From Phoronis australis (taxonomy: Eukaryota; Phoronida; Phoronidae), in contig NMRA01000019.1 of NCBI GenBank assembly GCA_002633005.1, forward strand, positions 222,557-286,556: 64,000 nucleotides of DNA. Direction: 5' to 3'. The notes beneath the pieces were generated by a model, which saw only the letters and a list, made by a program, of their open reading frames with translations, had not been told where the DNA came from and searched no databases. Numbering within the stretch: position 1 is the stretch's first letter; each line of letters starts with the position of its first letter. The position numbers were made by a program, and so were the translations under genes. Shown piece by piece: positions 23,459 to 36,200 of this stretch.

Positions 23459-24325
23459 TTCCAGATTCCGAAGCAAGATGAATCTCTTCCTGGGAGACAC
23501 TCACGTACATATTGCGTATTAATTAGAATTAGATTCTACGTCTAGATAACCCGAGGTATCAAAAACTCACTAAATAGAACGTCTGCTTTAAGCCGTAACC
23601 CTCATAACTACAGTACCTGTCTCAAACTCCACTCCTAAAGCGTAAATGACAGTAGAATTGTTGCGAAATATGTAATGTTTACTAAAAATTATTCGACATT
23701 TTTGCATAATGATTCCTCAGCGGTTTTTAATATTTTGCTATTACTTCACATTTTTATGATTAAAATGTTAATTTGTGACAAATTCACTTGACATATATAT
23801 TCAAAGTTCTTTTTAATAATATATAAATAGTTAACTTACACACAATAATACAATTATAGAAATATATAATATTTTAATCATGCTATATCGATCCCAAGTT
23901 CAAGGTCGTTCTCGTCGCTGTGACATGGCAATTTGCAATACGTGGAAAACTCTCAACAGGCTGTTACTCATATTATCTTCTGTGTGTTTCACGTCTAATT
24001 GTAAGCTTGGTCACTGACTATACTTGTTGGATATTTGAACTTCTGTTCAGTTCTGGTTGATGTTGTGGTACTTTATTAACGTTTTGAGAATCAGCTAAAC
24101 TTCCAACCCGTCCTGGTGTCACCAGCGGGTCACCGTCATACTCATACTAGTCATGATATTGATGGTCATTACTAGGACATTACACTACAGCCATACAGGA
24201 TCACGTAACCTGACTGTAAACAGGGTAAATAACTATTTACAGGCACGTAGAACACAAGCTGTGATCGAGCCCGTTTTTCAGTAGTTGCCGTTGGCCTCTC
24301 CAAAGCACTAACTCACAACGAACAA

Positions 24326-25254
24326 TAGGCAATGACCATCGCCTCTGTTGGCCCGAAGCAGAGGCGATGCAGAGGCTATAGGCGTTCTGTACGCCGGAAG
24401 CTTTTCGGCGAATTATGCCTCGCACCGACTAAACCATCAAAGTCACGTTGTTATAAATACCTTTTGCGCATAGTCATAGAGGAACACCTTAGGAGGTTGT
24501 CGATGTGTTTAAGTCCTTCCAACTCGAACAAATACTCCCGTTATGAAACTTTTTCTTCGATCAGTCCCTATTTCAGTTCCCAAAATCGTGAAATCAAAAT
24601 TTTCATTTTTTTTAACCAGGCCGAAGGTCAGAAGTTGCGATCCTACCGGCGAACTTTGAAAGCTGAAGTTCCTGCCCTTTGCGTACGTGCTGCCGGGAAC
24701 CAGCCGTGCATTTTCCGTGTTGTTAAACATTAAAATGTCAAATATGTGCACAAAGACTATATTAAATGTCATATCAACACCATTTATTTTTTATCAAATA
24801 CAAACAATAATTCATTGAAATACAAACAGTTTCAAGTAACGCCAATTAAAGACAAGTATAAGTGGTGGCATTTTGGAAACGAACATTTGACTGACAAGAC
24901 CGCAATGGCTCACCTTTGGCCTATTTAAAAATTATTGAGGTTATGAAGTCACATCACCTAGCGAGCGGTAAAAATTGGAGCGTGCGCAGTACAAAAATTT
25001 TGATTTCACGATTTTGGGAACTGAAATAGGGACTGATCGAAGAAAAAGTTTCATAACGGGAATATTTGTTCGAGTTGGAAGGACTTAAACACATCGACAA
25101 CCTTCTAAGGTGTTCCTCTATGCGCAAAAGGTATTTATAACAACGTGACTTTGATGGTTTTGTCGGTGCGAGGCATAATTCGCCGAAAAGTTTCCGGCGT
25201 ACAGAGCGCCTATAGCCTCTGCTTCGGGCCAACAGAGGCGATGGTCATTGCCTA
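24326..25254. mobile_element. foldback Mutator-like non-autonomous element
   Basis: A 929-bp element bounded by long inverted repeats: left 24326-24603 (278 bp), right about 24993-25254 (262 bp), near-identical apart from an 11-bp extra piece and a 6-bp extra piece in the left arm and scattered substitutions. The termini are TAGGCAATGACCATCGCC and its complement. A perfect 9-bp target duplication AACGAACAA flanks it (24317-24325, 25255-25263). Very long inverted repeats with 9-bp duplications are typical of Mutator-like elements; other groups with 8-9 bp duplications are possible. The 390-bp centre has no transposase. Open frames in each arm (133 and 92 codons) share sequence only because the arms are complementary. 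Confidence 0.88.
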
Positions 25255-25263
25255 AACGAACAA

Positions 25264-25614
25264 GTGAGCAGGGGCTGACCTATTATTGCATGTTGGCGTA
25301 TGGGCCACTATAGTGGAGTGTTTGCCAATATGACCTATCGCCAGGATTTTGAGTGACAGCTGAACTGACCAATCAGAGCATAGCATTCTTGACACCTTCC
25401 TTTCCCAGCCGCCATTTTACCCGACAAACAACACGTAGGGTAATACTTACTGTTTGTTTGTCGAAATTTTGCAAGGGGGCGGAGCGTGCGATAGGTCAAT
25501 TACCATCAAATGTAACAAGAATCTGGAATTACTAATGAAGTACTTGTTAAACAGCTCGATATTAACTCAATAATAGCCCAGCTACCAGTGTTTCAGATAA
25601 CACATTTTTAGGAG
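25264..25614 (+). promoter_or_regulatory. PRADC1 promoter region
   Basis: A compact TATA-less promoter lies between the foldback element and the PRADC1 start codon. It holds an NF-Y type CCAATCAG (25369-25376), a YY1-type GCCGCCATTTT (25408-25418) and a GC box GGGGGCGGAG (25475-25484). An 11-bp inverted pair, TGACCTATCGC (25331-25341) and GCGATAGGTCA (25488-25498), brackets these sites; each carries an AGGTCA nuclear-receptor half-site. Motif matches are seen directly; use is inferred. Confidence 0.6.
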
Positions 25615-28097
25615 ATGGTTATACTGTTTTTCAATCTAGTTTTGTTCTTCTCGGCGTGTAAGAGACACATTCTAGAGACAGAAAATCATTGTTTCAATTA
25701 TGATTTCTTCCCATTTCAGATGTGTTCTCATTGGACAAAGCTGTGCATACTACTACCTTGCCTGTGACTCTGGAATCAGATTTATTTTTTGAAGTTGTCA
25801 ATCCTGAATATTTACGATATACCTACAAAATCAGAGCAGCGAAAGATTTTGGAGGGCACTTTGTGAGTATTGTGCTGTTCATTATTTAACCAGTATTGAG
25901 CCTGGAGTAATGTGGTAGCGTTTAGCTTTCCAGAATATTCCATGTCACGATTACACATGCTTTCTAGTGTGTATTAAGTTTTAGAATTGAAGTGACAATA
26001 AACCTTCCGTAACAGAAAAGAATTTTTGATTTAGACTGTCACCACTTGCTTTTAATTTGTGAAATTCAAAATAGTGATCTGTGGCTTTGAAAAGCAGTTC
26101 ACTACTGCTTGGTACCTGGCTATACAAGTGGACTTGTCATGGCGTGTCATTTTATTTGCGGAGCTTTGTCTAAAGGAATAAGGAATACTCAGCTCTTTAC
26201 AAGTCCAAATATCACTTCTTATCTGATAAAGGAAAATGTCATTTTCAGGCCAATTTTAAGCCAGTAAATGGTTTTAAATCAACATTTTGATGGTACGTCT
26301 GAAAGTACTTTTACTGACTCGCATCTAGTGAGCTTAACATTCACTAATTGGTCTTACAGAACCAGAGTCTACAGAATGCTCACCTTGTTCCTGCAGTACC
26401 TCAACACGCATGCAGTGATATACAGAACAGGCTGTTGATCGAAAGCAATGTGGTGCTTATTGAGAGAGGGTGAGTCTGGCCTGGTGAAAGGTTCACTGCA
26501 ACAAAGCAGTTATCACTCTGGCTGCATGTATTCTGACTTACAAGTATCTAATGCCTTATTGTGTTCGCTCCAAAATGTTGAAAAATGTCAGGGGGCATTT
26601 CTGGGGCATAGCCAGACTTGTTCATGAGACCCAAACCTCGAAGACAGGTAGTTTTATAAGACTTGATGTCTGTCAGTCTTTACTATCATTCCATCACCTC
26701 ATCTGCTGTTTTTCCTTCTATTGAGAATTAAATAAGTACATGCAATTTCACAAATTATTATCAAAAATTAAAACAAGATTCTGCATGCTTTCATGGCTAA
26801 AAATCTGCAACTTCCAACTCAAACAAGTTTTGAGATAGTTTTTACGTGTCCATTCCGGACATAGTGCAAAACAAGTCAATACATGCGTGTCCCCCAATAA
26901 CGGTCACAGTACTTTTGACCCTAGAATGTGTGTTGTGTGATTTTTCTTGAAGACATCTTTCTTGTATTAAAAATGACGCAGTAATTTCTAGACAATCAGA
27001 AAATAAAAATGTTTGGTATCTTCAAGTATCATTTTGTTGCTGTAGTAACCATCCCATGTTAGCCGCTACATGTTGTATTGTTTCCTGTTGTAGAGGCTGT
27101 TCATTCCTGACTAAGGCAATCAATGCTGAGCAGGCTGGTGCCAGTGCTGTCATCATCATGGATAACAAGGAAAACAATATAGATCAGTATATAGACATGG
27201 TCGATGATGGGACAGGACGCAAAACTTTCATTCCAGTTTTCTTTCTACTGGGAAAAAATGGGTGAGGATTTGTTGCACAGTGTATTTTTGGTAGATGGTG
27301 AAGCAATTTAGTTTGTGTTTAAAATTTCTGACATCTAATCACATACACTGTAAAAGGATATTGTCACGGAGGCAAAATGTTCCTCTATGCGAGCCGTTGT
27401 GAAAAAGAAATTATACTGCCTGGTGCAGCCAGGTGGTGCTTAGAGTCAACAGTTCCATGTGATCAGCCTCCATTGCTTTCAGGATGTCTCCCATTGTGTC
27501 ACCTCACAAATCCTGCGTTAATCAGTGTGTAGACTTTTAATATTGAAATTTTTATAAACAATTGGTAAATTTTACATTTATTGTATGGTTTTTGGAAAAT
27601 GTACTATGTGGTTTGTGGTCAATAGATATCGCTGAAGAGTTGATCAATGACAACCGAAGACAGTTTTACATGTTTGTTTATTTACCAAATTCACTCAAAA
27701 TTATTTTACAGACCTTCGTTCACCCTTCTATCTAGACCGTGGTGATAGTGCATTGACAGAATTATTGCTCTACTTATTTCTATTTGTGTGTTTCACCTAG
27801 TTTATGACTTTGAACATTTTCGGCTTTATATTTTTCTCTGCTTTCATTGATCTTTGTTTCTAGTTGTTTTACATACTTGTCTTCCTCTGCATCAATACTT
27901 CCTAAAAGCTCTGCATTTGAATTGAGCATTTTTGTTTGTGACCTAGAGATCAAATATCGTAACAATTATTTTACAGGTATATGATTCGTAACACACTTCA
28001 AGAACTCCATCTACAAAGTGCTATCATAAACATTCCTGTCAATGTGACAGGCATTCCTGTACATCAGATTCGTCAGCCGCCGTGGTCGCTATGGTAA
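25615..28097 (+). CDS. PRADC1: PRADC1, secreted protease-associated-domain protein
   Basis: Five exons join in frame: 25615-25657, 25720-25862, 26360-26469, 27094-27261, 27977-28097 (stop TAA 28095-28097). The product is 194 residues, against 188 for the human protein. Residues 1-18 are a signal peptide (MVILFFNLVLFFSAYVFS). The protease-associated domain follows and is recognisable by AAKDFGGHF, HLVPAVPQHAC, LIERGGCSFLTK, AGASAVIIMDN, FLLGKNGYMIR and INIPVNVTGIP. The C-terminus QPPWSLW parallels the human QPPWTFW. Sequons NQS (residue 63) and NVT (residue 177) suggest N-glycosylation. PRADC1 is a small secretory-pathway glycoprotein whose PA fold is an accessory, non-catalytic domain; its molecular role is poorly known. 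The gene is complete and intact. The start is chosen because it opens the signal peptide and its donor keeps frame with exon 2. Confidence 0.95.
27797..27942 (-). other. possible minus-strand coiled-coil exon inside a PRADC1 intron
   Basis: A Lys/Glu-rich open frame (NAELLGSIDAEEDKYVKQLE and on) is bounded by an acceptor-like CTCTAG before it and a donor-like CTAG|GTGAAA after it. It lies antisense in the last PRADC1 intron. Its length is within chance range and I recognise no family. It could be an exon of an antisense gene, a decayed insertion or a coincidence. Confidence 0.2.
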
Positions 28098-28284
28098 CAG
28101 TAAAAAGGGGAGGGGTCGCTGCTGGTTGCTGGTCAATTACTGCTGAGTTTTCAACTGATGTTGTCAAAGCTTAACTGTGATCATCATAGCGTGCACTGGA
28201 TTGAGTAGTTTTAAAAATGCATTCTCCAAATTAAGTTGTTATTAATTACATGATTGTTCATTTGCTTCTTATCTCTTCACATTC

Positions 28285-28290
28285 AATAAA
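28285..28290 (+). terminator. polyadenylation signal, PRADC1
   Basis: AATAAA about 190 nt after the PRADC1 stop codon; it predicts a short 3' UTR. Confidence 0.65.
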
Positions 28291-29518
28291 TACCAGCTAT
28301 TATCTGTTATGCGTTTAACGTTCACCCGGTTGTGAACTGGTTACATATAAACTTACCTTGCTTTCCTTAAAGATGTATTTGCATGCTCCTAACTATGCTA
28401 ATATATAGCAGGAACTAAACGACAATGCTATTTGAACATCATCTATGCTAAACAAAGTGCAGTTGTATTCATTGACGATTTGGAATTGTGAAAACAAAAA
28501 ATTCTGCCAATAGGTGGCCTTTGCACTAATGATGTACCTGTGGGGTTCACATAGCCGGCGTCATGAAGTGTTATTTCCCAACAGCACGTCGGGATAATTA
28601 CTGGCAGATCATTCTCGACACAAAACTCGTTCTTAAAAAACATTTGGCAGTTTTCAATCTACTTCATATTCACACCGGTGCTGTATGTTGTGTTTCTAAA
28701 TAATTTGACCAAGCAATCACAGAGATAGTGAATTAGCCGGCAAGTTCCTCTTTAAAGATTTTACAGTTACTCAAAAAGGTAATGTCATTTTATTGAAAAC
28801 TACTACACAGTAAAATCTCATTACCAAAAGGCATTGTATGAATGCCCACAAGTGCTCAGAGTCTTTGACTGATGGTAGCTATTGTAAAGATCTTTAAAAA
28901 CGGTACAACATTGATTTGGTGCTACATGTATGAAAAAAAGAAAATTTCACTTGCCTGACTCATTGTGCCCTAAATTCATGAGATTTTACTGTTACAGTCT
29001 GTAGTTCATTAGTGTTTTAAGTTCTGATTTTTCTAGATCTTTAAAAAGTGTTTAGTTGACATGAATTCCAGTTTGTGTGATCAACCTATTTGTGTTTGTT
29101 TCTCTTAATTTCGGCAAAACGCGTGTCTGAGAAGAAAAAAAATTGTTAGACATTAAGCTGAGTATGCTTATAGAGAGACAGGATAATTTAAAACATATTC
29201 AGTTCAGTTTGCAAATGTATCTTTGTCTGTGCCGGGTGTAAGCCGTGCACAACGGTCATTTTGACTGCCGACTGTATTTTCACTCCAGGACCATTTTGTC
29301 TTGTGTTCCGACATGTGTTTCTCCATTGTCTTCACATTATCTTATGTGGAGATGAATTTGGTAACAATTTAAAATTAGTTGTGTGTTCATAAACCTCGAC
29401 TTAACTTCAAACAAGAAATTTGTCAATTAGAAAAATTTTGCTCTGTTTCACTCCATCTCAGTTTCTAGTATTTCATCCCCTTTGCTTTCTTTGCTCTCAT
29501 TGTCTGTTCAAGATATTG

Positions 29519-29767
29519 TTAACTTTTGTTTTCATCAAAGTACTTGGACAATTTCTTCCACGTTGTCCTCAGATTTTCATCAAACATTTTCATCACAGCT
29601 TTGCTAAAACTCAGCACATTTGACACTCTTTTGCCAGTAGTCTTGAAAACTACTTTTTGAATGCCAACTTTTAAGGGGTTCGTTGTCTTGAGGTCAATAC
29701 CACTACTTGTGTCAACATTGTTTTGTTCAACAGAGGGCATTTGTGTTGAACTGACTGTTTTGTTGGT
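29519..29767 (-). other. possible minus-strand terminal exon, unknown protein
   Basis: An open frame of about 82 codons begins right after GTGTAG (an acceptor-like end, also an in-frame stop) and ends in TAA. The product is basic, with VGIQKVVFKTTGKRVSNVLS and MKMFDENLRTTWKKLSKYFD. It reads like protein, but a frame of this length is expected by chance and I recognise no family. No matching upstream exon was found. Confidence 0.18.
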
Positions 29768-31437
29768 CTACACTATGCAGGTGATGGGTACACTTACTAG
29801 TAATGAATGAGATTACTGGAAATATGCAAAAATTCATTTATTTTAGTAGACACCACTAGGGTGCAGCACAGACTGAGAAGATATTTATTGTATTTATTGA
29901 CCTTGTTGTTCAGACTTGCTATAAGAGATATGTGATACATCCATCTATGGGTGAAAATCTAAATGAGCTTACAGGAGTTGACTGTTTAACAATAGAGGTC
30001 TCTACTGTACTGTACTCCGCTGCCTCTATTTGGTTTTGATTTTGCTACTCAGGTTTTAACTCAATATGGAGGCCATTTCCAGATCTGTTATTGTTTCAAA
30101 ATTGTTAGGACTTGGAACTGCAGTTGTAACATCCTTCTGTTTTTACCAGAAGGTCAACCTCATGTGTTGCATTGGTTGTGTTTGAATGCTTAATTATCGT
30201 TGGCCTTGTCTCATTCGCAATAAGTGTTGGAATTCTGTTTTGACTGGAATGTTTAAAACAGTGTTATGATGCCAAGTTGTTAATGGTATTTTATGTATTT
30301 TTATAATTGTTAAATTTGAAATAAATTGTTTGCCAGTTCCAGTATGAATCATTGTGTAGTAAGTTGACTGTAGTATTTTCATATAAAAAACGTGAAAGTG
30401 AATTTTCCTGGAAACAATTTTGAAGTAAGCTGGAGCATACCCCTTCTCAGCCTGACACTAAGGACTAAACTGTGTTCACACTGGGCTACATGTAAGTTTT
30501 GTGAAAGTTTTCATAGTTGCTGGTTAGGTCATGCCAGCAAGCAAGAACTTAAAGCCCCAGAGTTTTGATGATGGTGTAATGTTCGAGAAACTCAGCTGAA
30601 CATACCACTAGAACCCGTAGCCGGGATTCTTCGATGGAATCCAGGGGCAGATCCAGGATTTTGAGTTTGGGAGCAAGGCAGAGTATTAGCCAGAAGTGCC
30701 AAATGGAGTATGGGAGAATCCGCCACATGAATTCTCTTAAAAACAAAACTAGCGTCCATGCAGGGGAAAGGTCTGCGCACAATTTTATTTCTACCTGCAC
30801 ACATACGTACTATTCGCAGAGGTCCGGCATGTGCACGCGCTTACAATGATATAACCCGTAGTTTCCTTCCAAGCATCGCCAGTATACAGTGAATACCTGT
30901 ATAGAACTGTATGGAAATATATTCTAAATGAAAATATTCTCTGGTGGTGCATCAAACATTTTCTGATTCGAATGAAACGGTCAGGTTAACACGTCATGTC
31001 AACTACTTGTCAAACGACTAGTAACTCGATAACAATTGAATACACTTTGAGATATCATCATCGGTATCTTGTGTCATTTAGGCACTGCTTTCACGCACCA
31101 GATACGTAAATAAATCAATAATTTGTAATACGCTGAGGGGTATCGAAAAGAAATGAAGTGTTGTCGAATATCATCGGAAATTATTACTCGTACAAGTTGC
31201 TATTATCAAATGTCATCGGAAATTATTACACGGGTAGGTTGTTTTTTACAAAGCTTAACTGATCGAGACATATGATTTCCCCTCACAAACCATATAAACG
31301 TCATTGGTGGCCTAGAAAAGCCAAGTGTCAAACGTACTATATATGTAACTATAACATGTTTACTACGACTTAAGTTCACGAACACTCGTATACCGTGGTA
31401 TTTTAGAAGATCACTGACATTTCACGAAAATGACTTG

Positions 31438-31502
31438 CTGATTGCTACTTTTATCACTCCTCCAACGAGGCGAAACGAAAAACCAGAGGTAGTAGCAATC
31501 AG
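31438..31502. repeat. 12-bp perfect inverted repeat
   Basis: CTGATTGCTACT at 31438-31449 is complementary to AGTAGCAATCAG at 31491-31502, with a 41-bp spacer. It could be a tiny insertion relic or a transcribed hairpin; no other evidence bears on it. Confidence 0.6.
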
Positions 31503-33885
31503 TTTAGAATTATGAATCAATCAAAGTTACAGGACAACATAGACGGAATTCCACGTTTTTGTTAAAAAAATCACTTTATGGCGTGAACCGTGCGGTTTCC
31601 CTTGTGTCAGCAGTCTCAGTGTTTAATTTTTTTTTGTAAAATACATTTAATTTACGTTTTACATGTAAATAAATTGCATTGTATTTTATTTCATTGTACA
31701 TGTACATTTTCTGTTGTTATCTATATTGTTCTTCTTAACTGTTAGTAGCTATTTAGATTATTTTTTCTCACAAGTCAGCTGTTAGCGCCCCGTGCTTTTG
31801 ATGGCCACCCACTCATATAACAATATACGTTTTTAGATTATTTAAGAAATATAAGTTTCTCTCTCTCAAACCGCGATTTGGAGGCACCCAACGTGGAACT
31901 ATTACAAGTCGTTTGTCAAAGTTAAGATTGGAGTTCCACCATTTTATTTTCTGAACCATTGTCAGTTCTTTGTTTGGAACGCAAACGTATTTCATTGCGT
32001 TAGTGTCCGATTTGGGATTGATAAATAAATTATTAAACTTTAACTCAAATTGTACATTCAGTGCTAGCTCAGTGGGAACTTTCAACTCAAGTTCCTTAGA
32101 AAAACACCAGCAAATTACTTCTGGTAGGTTGTTGCTGTTATTGAAACAGCAATTCTAGTCTTCAGCGAACTAATGGGTAGTGATTTATCAGCATTTTTAC
32201 TGTTACAGTTAAAAGTTGGCTTACGGAGGCCTCTTAGAGCGGTACTCGGCCTTTGAGCCTAAAGTTTTTAAGCCCTCTATAGTACACCAATTTTCTTTTG
32301 TGGTCATTCGAAATTTGGTTAGCAATTTCGGAAAATGGGTCTTTATGTAACTGAAATAAGAAAGAATAAACCTTGAAATTCATACGCGTGTAAAATTTTA
32401 ATTCTTATATTTTATTGTTGTACCATAGCCTGTCATTTTATCGTCAGAACCCATTGACGCAAGAAGATTTTTACTGAATTCAGTAAATTAAAATCATTTA
32501 CGGAAAACGAAGTTTTGATGAGTGGTACTTTTAAAAAGACGGTGTCTTTGGAAGGCATGCTAAAACTATTAGAGAAGTGAAGTAAACGCGACAATACACG
32601 CATCGACATGTTCAACTGGGTGATGATCATCCAAATTCTATAATTGAAGAGTGCGCACCGCATTTCAAAGCGTAAAACCTTGAAATAGCAAAGGAGAGCG
32701 CCCAGTAATTTACCGTAACTATATAACATCTTCATTAGATGTCTCAAGAAAATGTCGAATGTCTAGAATTTTGACATAATCTGGTCTACCAGCGTGAGAG
32801 TTTCTCGCTAATTGCGTTTTAAAAGGAGGCTTGTAATTATTTCACCATCCCCTGTAATCATTACAAATCTTCGACGTCTTACTCGTCGCTGTCGCCTTAG
32901 CCCGATTTGGGCTGCTTTAATTATGTGAAAAATTAAGTATTTTCCCTTTTATGTTTTGTGCTTATAGTAGTGAATTTATACCATAATACGGACGGTATTT
33001 AATTTTAGTTGACGTTAATTTTTCTTTTGAATTGATTTGAATTGAAGTTCGGATAGAACTTCAGCCTGTTTAGTTATATCGGGCGCCGCATGCGTGGTTT
33101 GTCGAAGGAAGTGGTACTCTCGAAAAGCATTACAAACAGTAGCTGAAGCCCCTGTGCCATGTAATGAGGTGAACAAAACACCAACGGCAATATTTGTAGG
33201 TTCGTACAAATCGTCCATTTTCACCAAAGAAGTAGCAGATCGACAATTCACTACGCCTCACAAATGAGTCCAGATAGAGTTATATATTCAATAAAACATT
33301 GCTCTCTTGGTTCTTCAGTTACAGCTGTTGATACCATTTTTGAATTGACGATAATTCCATAACATCATGACCCAGTCTTATCTACAATTTCTGGAACTTG
33401 TAACAATACCTTCTGACTAGTCTTTGTTTTGAACGGGAAGTGAACTTCTGTCCTGGAAAGTCGCCAAATTAGTTGTAGATCATTGAGAGCGTATTCGGCA
33501 GGAAACGAAAATTCAAGGACATGTTGTTCTGAGAACACTCTTCGCTCAAGTGTCCCGAGCGTTGTGCTGGACTCAAATCACTAATTGTTGTGTAACAAAT
33601 TCTACTTCACTTCACGCAGTACATTTTTTGAAGAAAGAGGTGAGTTATCGATGGATCAGCTACGTGATCTTGTTTGGACAACACCAATACGAAATCACGC
33701 AATTGTTTGTAATCGTTATCCCATTATTTTAGCCTGGAAACAGAGCTTAAAAAAATCAGCGGATGCTCTTAAAAGAGCATTAAGTATTTATGCAGCAGTT
33801 AAGAGCTCCAAAGACTAATTATCTTTTCCGGTGTCTGGTCTGGTAGGCTTACTTGTCTATTCTTCAAAGTGTTTATAAGATCTCG

Positions 33886-33990
33886 CGAGACTAAGATCAC
33901 ACAAATCTTTGCGAGATATCACCACTCTACAAGCTAAGCACGTGGTCACACTAGCTTTTCTCGCGAGTGTCTCGGCTCTATAAAACGCAA
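33886..33990. repeat. TCTCGCGAGA-rich repeat fragment
   Basis: It contains TCTCGCGAGA, TTGCGAGATATCACCACTCT, AAGCACGTGGTCACACTAGC and CTCGCGAG, all related to the foldback repeat at 39026-39296. It also holds TATAAAA at 33979-33985, which may belong to the element. Confidence 0.5.
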
Positions 33991-35951
33991 CCTAGGTTTC
34001 TCCCTATATAGGTCTAAGTGTCTAGCTGAGATTTCCTTCTGGGACTTCCTGTCTTGAGTGCATGTTCCACGGCAATTATTCACCGTTATGTTTGAGTGGC
34101 GCAACTGCAAATCGATCGCTACCATCTTTCCACTGGGTATTGTTTACTTGAAATGTTGATAAACCACGGCCAAACGTGGTACAAGTTATACTCTTTCCTA
34201 ATAGGCGTAAGGAGCGAGGTAGAGGGGCGAGAGGCGATCGCCCCCAATCTGAAAACTTGGGGTGCAGATAGGTTTCCTTTACCTATTTTTTGGGTTAATA
34301 TTACTTGCAAAAAGTTTCCCAATGATGTTTTATTAATAATTTGAGTCCTTCAACAGTTGTTTTAAAATTAAGAGTGAAGAGTTCTTTTGGGAAAGAGTTA
34401 GATATTGTGAGGCATGTTGTTAATAAATGGTCTTGAAATTCAACATTTATCACACTGTTACTTCGAGCCATAGCTAGTATGAACGTTTCAACTCACTTCG
34501 CAGTTCACATTGACGCTCCACCAGTACTCACGGTTCATAGGTCATGTCAACCTCGGATCATCACAAAAGGGGTTTAACCTCATGAGAAATAGCTAAATCG
34601 GTGGCACTTAAGGCGTCTTAAATAGATCACTATTTAACAGAGCTGTCTAAAACCTTCATCATTCAATTCCATAAGTTACAGGACAATGAAAGCGAAGGAA
34701 TACGAGCACCCCACCTTTCCCTCCCCCTCCCCCACACACAAAAACACAAGACACTCGCGAGCTAGAAAAGGTAACGTGATCAGATGTTTCGACTGTAGAC
34801 TTGCAAGATCTCGATATCGCAAGAAAAGTGCTACGGAACGCAGCCCATTTCCTTTGAGAAGCGCCCTTAAAGGTTTGCATTGTGAATGATCTCGCAATGG
34901 ATCACCATGACTACTTGAGTGAGTCTGTTTGTATCTTACCAAGCTATTCCAAACAAACATCGACAGCGTGCTTTCATTCGTCCTGAATGTCACATACTTT
35001 TGCATGAATCGGAAAATGTAGGCTGGGACTATTTTCAGTATACATAGGCCTCAAAGTGGGCATATACCGTTTGCGATGGTAAGGCACCTATACTGACTAT
35101 TTTAGAACAATTTGTCTATTTGCTTTGAGTTGTATACTTCAGTATCAAGGCACCGTAGTAGTCAAATCCAACAACAGTGAGTAGTAAAGTATATAGTAAC
35201 TTTTTCATTATAACGGGGCAGTACAAGTTATTTTTTTCCGGCTGAAAATGCCCTCATTAAAGAAGTTTGGTCTAGAGAGTGCACTCCAGAATTCGGTAAG
35301 GGAATCTTTATAGATCAAACATTCAGAAACATAGCCGATTTACTTAGTCCGTTCCCTTATCGCGAATAGAAGTGAGTTTTCTGCGATGTTAAAAATAATA
35401 GAATATTTATTGAAAAGGTGGTTGAAAGGACACCCTTCGTGGTTGCTCTAAAACTGGATATCCATAGATTAAATATTCCGAGGTATAATTGAATCTATGG
35501 TTTACCGACGCCGATTTTTTGTCAAGCACAGAAGGGACCCCTTTGCCCACTGTAGCAGTGTGAGCGCATGAGCGCAGAGGGCATTTTGCCTCGGGCGCCA
35601 ACGGAGAAGGGGCGCCGGTACCCGGCTCCAAAATTTAAGAAGTGGACACAAGCATAAAATCTTTTTAGTGCTGAAAGGGCAAAGAAAAATGTCTGTGTAC
35701 CCCTCGACAGCAATTTTGCTATTCCTTCGACATAGATTTCGTACCTTCTATAAACCCGAGACCCCAACTCCGTCCCATACTACCCCTCATGAAACGTTAT
35801 CCGCTCCCTTCCCTAATCATGGAATTTTCCTACGCCTATGACTTTCGAACATTCTGTATTTGTGATGCAATTTATTTGGTAAAATGTATGAAAGTTTCTG
35901 CATCAACAAATTCATCGATTTCATTCACTGTTTAACTTCCACAGTAGACCT

Positions 35952-36200
35952 GGGGCCTGTTCCAAGAAACTGACTTAAGTTCATTTTTGTCTTAAGTTTA
36001 AGATTTGTCTTAAACTCCAACTTTGAAACTTCCACATTCTGTTAGTTAGTGAAATTTAAGACAAAACTTACGTCACACAGTTAATTCAAACTTAATATCT
36101 CTTTCTTGAATTGGTTTTGAGACAAATTTAACTTTTATTTTAAAATTTACTAAAATTTAGGATTTGTCTTAGCTAAGTCAGTTTTGTTGGAACGGACCCC
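35952..36200 (+). mobile_element. MITE copy 2 (full length)
   Basis: The best-preserved copy, 249 bp. Its left end GGGGCCTGTTCCAAGAAACT is an imperfect inverted match to its right end (complement GGGGTCCGTTCCAACAAAAC). There is no coding capacity, and ACTTAAG words are dense inside the termini. I could not see a convincing target duplication, so the superfamily is left open. Confidence 0.85.

Larger units (their letters stand above)
21246..24316. other. upstream region of the PH-domain gene
   Basis: No coding exon is supported. The non-coding first exon and promoter of the minus-strand PH-domain gene should lie here; a possible minus donor (GCAG followed by GTATGG) is near 21540 but is unproved. 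It contains the TRIM at 22367-22904 and a poly-C tract with an ambiguous base (23447). The interval 23700-23890 is extremely AT-rich. Confidence 0.45.

Noticed and set aside
24332-25232. Two near-identical proteins on opposite strands (133 and 92 codons)
   Set aside because: They are the complementary arms of the foldback element read from each end; there is no transposase motif or codon evidence.
33015-33251. Minus-strand frame with FTSLHGTG resembling the phosphosugar-mutase TPLHGTG motif
   Set aside because: Only a few residues match and the surrounding sequence does not follow the phosphoglucomutase pattern; too weak to call even a pseudogene.
33585-33818. 77-codon plus-strand frame rich in Lys and Ala at its C-terminus
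   Set aside because: No recognised family, no splice context, chance-level length.
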